From Zizania palustris (lineage: Eukaryota; Streptophyta; Magnoliopsida; Poales; Poaceae), in NCBI GenBank assembly GCA_019279435.1, contig JAAALK010000287.1, forward strand, positions 18,910,162 through 18,974,161: a DNA stretch of 64,000 nucleotides, in the 5' to 3' direction. The notes under the pieces were generated by a model, which saw nothing but the letters and a program-made list of their open reading frames with translations, had not been told where the DNA came from and ran no database searches. The first letter of the stretch is position 1; every line of letters starts with the position of its first letter. This document shows positions 46,156-55,769 of this stretch, piece after piece. The translations under genes were made by a program, and so were the position numbers.

Positions 46156-46474
46156 CTGTACACAATGGCAACTCCTTGTCTCGAAGGATGTAATCCATCC
46201 TATCACGAAAAAAAGTAAAGTTGTCAGCATGACCAAAATGTTCTAAGTAAGGAAATCTTCTGCTGCTTGAAAGCAAGTAAGCAAACAAGAGATAAATATA
46301 TTCATTATTAGCTGCTGAGCCAATCAAGATAGAATTTGCGTGTGGAACCTGACTTGCTGCTTCGTCGCCATTATCATTGTCGAATGATATATACTGGATT
46401 TGGCTAGCAGCTAGCAAAATATCAGGGCATATGCGATTCAGTTTCACTGTCAGCCAGCTGAGATCTGACGTTTT
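46156..46474 (-). pseudogene. Unrecognised exon between the two decarboxylase copies
   Basis: On the minus strand, 319 bp are open and bounded by a good acceptor (TTTGCAG before 46474) and a donor (ACAG followed by GTTTAT at 46156). The peptide (LSWLTVKLNRICPDILLAAS, then HANSILIGSAANNEYIYLLF and RFPYLEHFGHADNFTFFRD) looks like real protein but I do not recognise it. A possible first exon lies upstream near 46560-46800, GC-rich and weak. It may be an exon of a short, unknown gene or a captured fragment. No full gene could be assembled. Confidence 0.4.
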
Positions 46475-47271
46475 CTGCAAATCAACGACGGTTAAGTCAA
46501 ATGGAGGAAGGAAAATAAGAAAAATATAACATTAGTGAACCTGTGAACCTAACCTGCGATTTGCGACGGCTGATTGATGAAGAAAAAAAGAAAAGTAGGG
46601 ACTGGATCCTGTCGCTCCTCCGCGCATCCGCTGTCGCACGGTGAGCAGGGGAGAGGAGGCAAGGAGGTGTAGTGTTCGAGGGAGGAGGGGGCGAATGGTG
46701 CGAACGACCTCGGCACCACCTTCTTGTTCAGGCCACAAGAAAACAGCAAATGTTGATGCACTGAAGACTGAACAGATTATTTTCGCTAATCGCTGTAACA
46801 ACTGGAAGCAATCATAAATGGTTTAGCATGAAAGATAGATCAATCTTCAGAAAATATGGAAATTGGTTTACAAGACCAACTTTTTTTCAGATCGATGCCT
46901 AAACAACCCAAAATTTGCTCCGTTTTCATGTTTTACAGTCAAATTCACACGTATAACTGTATTTGAAAGGAGATATGGATGAACTGCCAAATTTATTATA
47001 ATTACTATGGCACACATGTGAAAGCTAAATTACGAGATACTGTATCACGTATTTCCTGTTGCAATTAGCAGAGCAGAAGAGGATGACCAAGATCGAATCA
47101 TTACTAACTCCTAGTGATACATTGCGGTGGCCAACCAGAAACAAAGTACACAAAGCTAATACATGAGGAGGACCAGTTTGGCCATGTCTAAACCATCTTG
47201 ATTAACTATATCCAATCAGTGATATGTTCCTTTGCTGGAGGCGAAACTTCATTCCACAAATGCCCTTCGGC

Positions 47272-50200
47272 TCATGTATCCATTGGCTGTTCCAGAAAAT
47301 CTCAGTGAGAACAAATGCAGGACGAAAGCAAGCAGTAGGTGAAATATCGCACTGTGCCATGATATATAAATACCGTGTGAAATATCGCACGAGCCAAGCA
47401 CAAATCTTACCTCAATATATTGGAACAAGCTAGGTGAAGTATGAACGAGCCCTGTACCCAAATATGACAGTGCATACTCTTCTATATTCTCTAACCTGAA
47501 CAGAATGACAGCGAATGTATACAAACAAGATTGCCCATCAACTCCGTCTGAAGGAATCTGGATAAACATGAGTTCAACAAGTGTGTACCTGTACACATAA
47601 TTGACCATGATACCTCCACTTTGTTGAATGCCCTTCTCTGATTGGTCAGCCATCCAGTTTATTCTTTCGATCATCTGCCAGAAAAAACAAGTATTGATTT
47701 GTAAGGCAAAGACCACTTGCTTACATATGAAATAACGGCAGTTCTAGGACAAGCACTTAAAACTAAGTTTCCGGCACAAGCAGAGCAAACAGAAAAATTC
47801 TGGTTTCTATACCCTGCAGAACTAAACCCCCCTACTGAGCATCAGCATTTAAAACTGAAAATGTGCACATAGTGGCTAACTTACTGCTCCATTTTGCAAG
47901 TGAAAATTTGCAACAGAATCAAGAGCTTTTCCTCGTTTTTTCTCCCTGGTGAGATACCTATACATTATACGTAAAGACTATCAGTTACTGCAATAAACAT
48001 AATTTTTGAAAACAGACAATGCCAACTTTTATGGTTGCAAGCCTTTCAAATGTGTCTTTTCCAATGCATGTATTGAGGAAACAATCAAACAATGCTACTG
48101 GATACCTTGCACACAAACGCAAGAGAGGGGATTTCAGTGCAGCAGATAATTTGTCAGACTTTACCCACTGACTTGATTTCAGTATGTCTTGAAGTAGTTC
48201 AATTTCACTCTTTCCATCAACTTGCTCACTGCAGAAAAAGTTGCAGCACAGATTCTTATAAACCACAAAGCAACCTTCTGCTCTTTTCATCTATTGAACA
48301 CTCAAAATTTCACACAAATATGTAATGGAGTTAGCTACAAAACTAGCTGTTGTGTTTCTGAAATTAAAATACCAATTTTCTTCAGAAAATCAAAGTCTGA
48401 AAGAAAATGAAAACAAAGATAATGATAACTTCTGAACAAAAAAGAGTCAACTTTTCAGATAAGGATAGAACATGAGTATAATCTGAAATTACATGAAGTT
48501 CAATTTGCCTTTATTCTACAAAAGGAACAAACGAACATACACTGCATCATGTATCATCCTCTCTTCCTCCGGAAGAAGGATGGATTCTCTGAAAGTCGAA
48601 CTTGCTCCTTCTGACAAATTTCCATCCTGCAACTCCACCTCTGCTAACTTTATTTGGTATGCCAGCTTAGAAAGAAGCCATTGCATAAAACCAGGGATTG
48701 GGCTAAGTGTTGCGAAAATCTGCATTACATGCCAAAACAAGCATGTCATATTTGATTTATCAACAAACATAGGTACATAAAACTTAGTTAGCATGATGAA
48801 TTGTCAGTTTATAACTGGTGCTACTAACCACCTAACCTTTTATTACATTCTCCGTGCTTAAGCATAGAACACAGTAAAGTTAAAAATAACAATGATCGCA
48901 GATTTTGAGAGTGGTACCTGTACTGAAGACATATCTCTTGTTAACATATCAATCACACGTTTTAGAAGAAACTTTCCCAGATTAATACCTGATAGGCCTG
49001 GCTGATATCAATAAACAATCAGCTTGTTGGCAACTAGGTATCAATTTGCCACTCTTGCTAAATGGCATAGCACAGTACTTTATTTATTGTTCATAATCCT
49101 AAGAATATTTTTTTACCTGGGTTGACGATATTGAGTAAAATAGTGCACATCTGGCTTCACATTCAGGAGTTGGAGGGTCATCCCACAAAACTTCCTGATA
49201 TAATCATAGAAGTAAATAAGCTGCAACAGAGTGGAGCACTCATGTATTCAAATAGTACTGTGCTAAAATTTCACTAACCTGTATAGATGTGGCCGTATCT
49301 TTGAGGAGGGCAACTTCAATGAAAATCAGTGGCTCCCCTAATGTTAATAAAGATAGTAAGAGCATTCAAACAGAACTAGTTACTAACTCAAAAACAACAT
49401 TATGCAGAGACAAACATTTTGTATAACAAACAAATGTATAAGAATTGTAAATGATACATTGATTTGATCCCTACAAAAATTACAAATTTGTGTGGAGAAA
49501 TGCATGTCATGCAGCTAGTTATCAACTCTTAGTATCATACTTCGTTATTTTTTATATAATGGATGATGACCAGTAGCTGAATCAAAGATGCATAAATCCC
49601 AACAATAGCACTTGGTTATGTCAGTTCAATATTGGTAAGATTCAGTCATAGACTCGTGTCACCAGTAATAATCCAAAAGTGCAAGAAGTCTGGGCAACCT
49701 GGTATTGCAGGATGGAAGTACCCAAAGCAACGGCGGCCAACACCCAGTCTTCTCTTCAAGTCTATTAAATTCCTAATTGGATGCACAGCCTACAAAACGG
49801 CAACAAAAGACAATCATCAGTAGAGCCACCAGAGAGAGTGCACATTGAAAAGTTCATTGGAGGGATGGTCACGAACTTCATATGCCACAATCTTCTCTAG
49901 CAAGGAGGCCGGATCATCCCAAGTTATCTGGTGGAGTGTAAGCGCTGCGGGGCTGAGCCAAGTGACGAGCTTCTCCTTCAGGTAACCATCCAGTGCACGT
50001 AGCGCAGGCGAGTTATCCTCCCTACATTGCAGATTTGCAATTCCCCCCAACGTCAGAAACATCTTGATTAAATCCCCTTACGTCTCCACTCTCCACAAAT
50101 CAATACGACGAGCGTGGCAATGTCAACGTCAGCCTCACCCGAGCAAGCCGAGGAGGTCGGCGCGGATGATGGCGAGGAGCTTGAGTCCACCGGGTTGCGC

Positions 50201-50662
50201 GTTCATGGCCTCCAGGAACACGGCGTACTTGGGCCGGAGCGCTTCCCGGAGCCCCCTCTCCATCCGGTAGAGCGCAGACGCAGAGCCGCCACTGCCTTCC
50301 TCCTCCCCGGCCACCCCCGGGAGCTCCTCCCCGCCCGCCGCAGCGACGCTCATGTACTGGCGCATGAGGTCGCGGACGCGGGCGCGGGGCACGTCGTAGT
50401 CAGCCACGAGGGAGCGGAGGATCTCGCGGCGACCGCCCCGGTCGAGGGAGCGGTACCCGTTGGAGAAGCGATCGAGGGCGGCGGAAGCGGGGGAGGCGGC
50501 GGAGACGGAGGCTTGGAGCCAGTGGCGGACGGAGGCAGCCGACGGGGTGGCGGGGTCCGGGGCCGGGACCGGAGAGGGCGGCGGGCCGGGGGCGACTAGG
50601 TCCGGGTGCATCCGAGCGCGGAGGAGGACGGCGAGGGACTTGGGGGTTTGGTACCTGGTCAT
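47272..50662 (-). CDS. MLYCD: Malonyl-CoA decarboxylase, 12 exons, about 513 aa
   Basis: The enzyme converts malonyl-CoA to acetyl-CoA and CO2, limiting malonyl-CoA in mitochondria and/or peroxisomes. Exons on the minus strand are 50139-50662, 49877-50021, 49699-49789, 49279-49337, 49117-49194, 48918-49001, 48541-48719, 48106-48228, 47885-47957, 47589-47674, 47411-47495 and 47272-47286. All have GT-AG borders and compatible phases, summing to 1542 nt. The N-terminal helical domain is in exon 1. The acetyltransferase-like catalytic part carries IFATLSPIPGFMQWLL (catalytic Ser region) and VANFHLQNGA (catalytic His region), then MIERINWMADQSEKGI and GGIMVNYVYR. The start ATG at 50662 is followed by a basic stretch (KSLAVLLRAR) that could act in mitochondrial targeting. 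The C-terminus is not an SKL signal. The last 5-codon exon is the least certain. Confidence 0.93.
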
Positions 50663-50996
50663 GTGGCGCGGCCGGGTCCTCGCCGCCGGCGAAGGGTCGC
50701 GTCGCGGTTGCGCTCAGCCGTTGCGGTGTCGCTGTGCCAATCGTATTAGTTGAATGCTAATCTTCTTAGCCAAATTTGCTGGAGCCGCAAAAGAAAAATT
50801 TTATCGTGTTCCTCTCTTTTGAAAATTAAGAATTTATTTATGTCTTTCAGATATGAAAAGTCCTCAATTTTTATATAAAAGAGCGCGATCAAATCTTCTG
50901 CTGCAAAAGTTTATTCTTTGGGTTGCTTCAAAGAAACTTATCATCACCTTCCAATATTATGTTTGTAATATGATTACCAATTTAGTTAGGTTTAGC
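50663..50996 (-). promoter_or_regulatory. Upstream region of the decarboxylase gene
   Basis: GC-rich for about 80 bp before the ATG, then AT-rich. No clear TATA box was found at a usual distance, as is common for housekeeping plant genes with GC-rich first exons. A MITE begins at 51000. Confidence 0.4.
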
Positions 50997-50999
50997 TAA

Positions 51000-51248
51000 G
51001 GGTATATTTGGATCAAGGAACTAAAGCAAAGTGATTAAAATAGGGACTAAAATTCTAGTCACACCTATTTAGATGCAAAGACTAAAAAGGGCTAAATATT
51101 TATGATGAGTGGAAAGGGGGCATTTCAGCCCCACTTAGCTCCTCCTTGGGTTTTTAGCCTCTTTTTAGCTTTCATGTTTGGATTTTTAGTTTTTAAAGTG
51201 ACTAAATTTTAGCCCATTTGTTTTAGCTCCTTGGATCCAAACACCCCC
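51000..51248. mobile_element. Tourist-like (PIF/Harbinger) MITE
   Basis: A 249-bp element with terminal inverted repeats. The left end GGGTATATTTGGATCAAGGA matches the right end read in reverse (GGGGGTGTTTGGATCCAAGG). TAA target duplications are at 50997-50999 and 51249-51251. No ORF. TAA duplication and GGG..GTTTGG ends are typical of Tourist elements, which often lie near grass genes, here about 340 bp upstream of the decarboxylase ATG. Confidence 0.88.
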
Positions 51249-51251
51249 TAA

Positions 51252-51789
51252 GAAAAGAATATAATGTTGTTTGGTTGAAATACCTGTGATTTATGGTACT
51301 AAAAAGCTAATCCAAATTTTCGAATGCATCAAAGCATCTTATTTTGGAATCTTATGGATGCTTTTTGTGTGTCAGTAAATCTCCCAATAATCTATCCCAA
51401 AACCTTAAAATTGTGTCCATTGTTGTAATTCAAACATCTTATTTGTTGTAATTCAAACATCTTAAACGTTGGTAAGTTAGGCTCATGTACATGATAGATG
51501 ATGGTACTCTTTGACAAAATAGTTTGAGAATTTAAATAAATTTAGTCTTAAAAATTAGAAAAAATAAAACAAAACTATATAATCTTTTTTACAAGTGGTA
51601 CCATCGAGGAGTAAGAAATGCATGCCGTATTGCAATCCAAGCGGATAAACTGCCTTTTTATTCGACAAGGATGGAACATAAGCTAGGACGAAAATGGACG
51701 GCAAATGGTAGCACTTTAAGCACAAATAATAGATGACAAATCATTAATGAAAACTTAGGTGTGTTAGAAGTTAGAACTAGGTTGGTATT
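51252..51789. other. AT-rich intergenic sequence
   Basis: No gene, RNA or clear repeat ends found. A short direct duplication is visible near 51430-51465 (TTGTAATTCAAACATCTTA twice). Confidence 0.5.
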
Positions 51790-52324
51790 TATTGGCGTAA
51801 AAGATTGTGTTAACAGATTTGAATAGTCTCGAAGGGCTAGTTGAAAGAAAAGATTGATTGTGGGCTGAACCAATAATCTTAAATCAGTTCGAAGTGTCTC
51901 TTGTTACGTGAATTGATGTCCCTATTACAGTAGAATGGAGAGGTATTATAGGCAGAGATCCAACAGGAAAATATTGATCTATCCTCTAGTTACAACTATC
52001 ATAGTGGACTCTATTTATAAGGCCCTGTAAGGATAAAATGGTAAGTGCACGTGTGAACACTCAGATAAAGCAAACGTCTTGTCCCGTTTGGCGGCGCCTT
52101 TCGGAGCTGGGACCTCCAGGAGGTAGCGAAGTGACAGGGCCACCGAGATGATTGAAGGCTCTGGTTTCCTTCTCGTGCGCCATTTTCGAAGCTTATACGA
52201 GGGCTTTGGGCTTCCTCCCTCAGAGTATAGTGGCGATAGAAGGCTTCACACCTTGTATGCTTTGAAACCGCCTTTCAGAGTGGTCCTTCTAATGGCAGGA
52301 CTGTTGAGATTATTTTCCCTAATA
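51790..52324 (-). mobile_element. Tat-type LTR (3' LTR of the minus-strand element)
   Basis: About 535 bp, related to the solo LTR at 30022/41433 at both ends and in the middle, but with decayed termini (TATTGG, AATA). The minus strand carries TTATAAATAG at 52011-52020, the LTR promoter. It lies downstream of the minus-strand protease/RT at 54440-55769, as expected for its 3' LTR. Confidence 0.65.
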
Positions 52325-52790
52325 GTAGGCCCTCGAATATATCTTTTCAAACACCTTACATCGTGGGAAAGGCAATATACGCAAGAAATAATTTCATGCT
52401 TTGATCTTAGAATGCCGGTGGTATTTACAAATAGCTTCGTCACACCCCGAGTCACGGAGGGGGTCAGGCAAAGCGATCCAGAATCGAAGTGTTCGTCGCC
52501 GATGCCTTCCGAGGAGGCTTCGGCTTAGAGTGCCCGTATGTGGCTTCGGGCGACCGTTTGTTACGCCGGCACCCCAAACGTTTGCCTAGGGATCTCGAGG
52601 GATTGCCTCGAGTAACCAATCGTCGTTTATGATGGGATGTCACTTCTGAAATCCCAAACGCCGTGGATATTTTGGGATTTCGTTTCCAAGAGTTTTTCAG
52701 CGAAGACCCCACTTGTCAGTGACGAGGGTTGGCGTAAGAAAGGTGAAAATAGGCATCGCACGGAAGCTTGCAGTATAAGCCCCTAGACCA
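52325..52790. other. Non-coding spacer between Tat LTR and antisense ORF promoter
   Basis: A GC-rich spacer with short ORFs on both strands (for example 52464-52712) that show no protein features. It belongs to the 3' region of the minus-strand Tat element. Confidence 0.5.
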
Positions 52791-52798
52791 TATAAAAG
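52791..52798 (+). promoter_or_regulatory. TATA box of the antisense ORF in the Tat element
   Basis: TATAAAAG lies 126 bp before the ATG at 52917, on the strand opposite to pol. A pyrimidine-rich leader follows. This looks like an independent promoter. Confidence 0.6.
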
Positions 52799-52916
52799 TG
52801 AGAAAATGTCCTCCATTACCGTGAAATCTCACGGTTTCCAAAACTTAGCTTTTTGAAGCCTTTCTCTTCCATCACTTTCATTCTTGTTTCTCAAACGCCT
52901 CCAAAAATCTTTGAAA

Positions 52917-54150
52917 ATGACCAAGAAAAGCGACAAGGGGTCCATCTCGAACTCCCCTCTCGTTCAGCAGTAGGCAACAGCGACGGCGACAGTGCTAGGA
53001 GCTTCAGGCGTCCCTAGGATTTACACCCCTCGGGACCTCCGACCACCCTCCAAGAAGTACTTGGATCAAACCTTCATCCTGGCCCGATCGACCTGCACTG
53101 AAGAGACAGTAAAGGAGGCAGTGTTCGAGCGACTTGGACCTAGGGTCATGGCGCAGGTCCTTGAAGATGAAATCGTTACCGAGTCTCACAAAGGGGAAGT
53201 AGTGGTCTTCGAGGCCTTTTTCGACGTGGGGCTCGGGCTGCCCTCATCGGAGCTTTTAGTCAAAGTCCTACAACTTTACCACGTGGAAATCCCACAACTC
53301 TCTCCGAACGCCATCGCCTGATTATCTATCTTTGAGTGGGCCATGCGGGCGAAGGGGTGTGAAGGGAGGGTCGAAGTCTTCGCGGTGATGCACGAAGCCA
53401 ACTGCCAGCCGAAGAAGCGGTACAGGCTCGATGGTGCAACAAAGTTGTTGGCCTACGGGAGCATCAACTTCTAGCTCCGGAAGGAGTTCTAGAACAGCTT
53501 TCCTGTGAAGGCCATCAACGAGCAGTGGTACTCTGATTGGTTCCTCCGTTGGTTCTATGTTGTAGTGGGAGTGGACTCTAGGTTGATAGGACCCCCTCGA
53601 GAGATCCTGTACTGGAGGAAAGTGGAGGTTTCATCGAACGTGAACTCGATTCGGGCCCACATATGACTCATGTATATTGTTGCTCAGTGCATGAGCATGT
53701 GAGACTTAGCGGAGGAATTCATCTCCTTTCGCATTTCTCCTCTTAAGGCCAGTTGGTCTCTCGCCTTCCGAGGGGCTTAGGAGGGATGCCTCTGCAAGAT
53801 ACCCTACGATTCTATAGGTGTACTTCACAACCTTTCTTTCAATTTCCAACACTTTCTTTCTGTAAATGTTTTATATAAGTGATATATTTGCTCATGTAGG
53901 CTTGCGGGTGATGATGACCCCGGACCAAGTAGTCCGGGTGGCCTAGAAGATTGTTGGGGCCCCTACTCCTGGAGAGAAGAAATGGAGGCTCGAGCTGGTG
54001 GGGTCCTGGGAGAGATACAACCGGGTGTGGAGCGAGCTTGGGGCCGAGCCCCCTGCTCTTCTGGACCTAGACATCCTGGACCTCATCCTAAGGAAGAGTA
54101 AGGCGTACAAGGGGCTCGCAGGGGCTACGAAGCCCCCTTAGAAGAAAATG
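52917..54150 (+). pseudogene. Antisense ORF of Tat element: Transposase_28-type (putative gypsy type transposon) protein
   Basis: The ATG at 52917 opens a frame (MTKKSDKGSI) that is stopped at 52971-52973. It resumes in the same frame to 53321 (RIYTPRDLRPPSKKYLDQTF...FFDVGLGLPSSELLVKVLQL), then continues past further stops (LSIFEWAMRAKGCEGRVEVF; KAINEQWYSDWFLRWFYVVV). The pattern of a large hydrophobic-patterned domain followed by WYSDWF matches the plant Transposase_28 family. In Tat-lineage elements, extra ORFs in antisense between pol and 3' LTR are established, and this one sits exactly there relative to the minus-strand pol. The function of the family is unknown. At least five stops make this copy non-functional. 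Confidence 0.68.
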
Positions 54151-54439
54151 GCTCGTAAGCCGAAGAGCTAGGTCCGCTTGAGGTCCCCTTCGCACCCCCC
54201 TACCGTCTTTGGATCCGGTCCCTACACCGATTGCAGAGGAACAAACAAACTAAGAGGTCTGAGTGGTGGATCTAGAGGCCTCGATGTCGGCGACTGTCGA
54301 AGAGGTCCAAGAGGTGGAGTCGGAGGCCTCTATGTCGGCGATGGCTGAACCGACAGTGGCTGAGGAGGCGATGATCTAGGTGGTTGTTCTATCGCTCGGG
54401 TCTTCGGGGGACTCCGGTGCAGAGTTCCTTCGGATGTTT

Positions 54440-55764
54440 GAATATATGAGCAGCTTAAAAGCTCGGAGCTAGACATTAAGTCGACCAATAGATCAATGCG
54501 AGGCATGGGGTAGAGGTCACGGGGGCATGCTTTATTTAAGAAAGTAAAGTCAGTACACATACGCCACTTGCCAGAGTTTTTCTTTTTCATGAAGACATGG
54601 TTCGATAACCACTCCGTATGGCCTATTTCTCTAATGACTCCCGCCCGAAGCAACTTCTCCACCTCCGTCTTGGCGTGGTTGGCCCTTTCAGTGGATAGCT
54701 TCCACAACCCCTGGTGCACGGCTCTGGCCTTCGGGTTCACGAGTAGGGAGTGCTCAATGATGCTTCGGTCCACTCTTAGGATGTCTTCGTTTGACCCAGC
54801 GAAGACATCCAGATTGTCCCGAACCACTTCCTCTAGCGAAGCCATGACTTCGGGAGCCAACCCCTCACCTAATTGGATGGGGATACTCCTTGTCCCCTTT
54901 GATGATGATCTTCGTGATGATTTTTCCTTCGGGGCGAGGCTCGGGGGTGGTCCTCTTATGGGGTCCAGGGTGAATTGCACATCTTCCTAGTGCTCTTTCA
55001 CATTATTGACTTGTCGGGCCTCGAATGGGGCGGTGTGGCTATACTCCACCCTTCGTGTAGTGGCTTGATCGTCGAGGATGGTGAGTAGCCCCCCTTGAGT
55101 GGGAACTTTTAAGCGTAGATAGTTATGGTGTGCTATGGCCCTAAATTGGTTCAACATGCCCCTCCCGAAGATGGCGTTATAGGTGTACGGGGCATCAACG
55201 ACGTCGAAGATGACCTCTTCGAATCTTTTCCGGTGTCCCTCTCCAAAGTTGACCTAAAGGCCTATTTGGCCAAGTGCGTCGAGGGGGCCGACGAATCCAT
55301 GTAGTGGACGAGCCAACGGGAGTAGGTGCTTCCACTATATACAGAGCTAGTCGAAGGCTTAGACGAAGATAATATCGGTGGAGCTTCCTCCGTCGACCAG
55401 CACCCAGCAGACTTCAGTGCTAGCGATGTTAGAGGTGATGATAAGGGAATCGGCATAGGGAACTTGATGTCTATCGTGTTGTCTAACGTGAAGGATATGG
55501 GCACATGTGACCACTCGGGCATAGCCGCCGCGTATGCCGATGTCCCAATATGCCCTACTTTACGGGCATACTCCCTTCGTTGTCGCTTGGACATGTTGCC
55601 TATGGCACCACCTCCGGTGATGGGCAACACGATGTGCATCTGGAGGTCCTGGGTGTCTTCAGCTTTTGGGGGTGGCAACATGCTCAATACCGGAGGGTGC
55701 TTGGGGGCTTCATGCCCTTCGATCCGCCCGACAATTTTATTGGTTCGGGGCAGATAGGTGGAGG
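54440..55764 (-). pseudogene. Minus-strand Tat element: protease and start of reverse transcriptase
   Basis: Reading leftwards on the minus strand, the protease shows a WVLVDGGSSTDIIF motif (about 55365-55405). A linker and the RT N-terminus follow (VVRDNLDVFAGSNEDI, KVEKLLRAGVIREI-like, then KWRMCTDFTFLNKACPRDLY). RT ends abruptly near 54440; the catalytic YxDD part, both RNase H domains and integrase are deleted before the antisense ORF. Several frame changes are present. At its upstream side it is cut by the gypsy LTR at 55770. Confidence 0.8.
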
Positions 55765-55769
55765 TATCT

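Noticed and set aside
47985..48290. 101-codon minus-strand ORF as a separate gene
   Set aside because: It is exon 8 of the decarboxylase plus read-through into the two flanking introns; the splice borders at 48228 and 48106 explain it.
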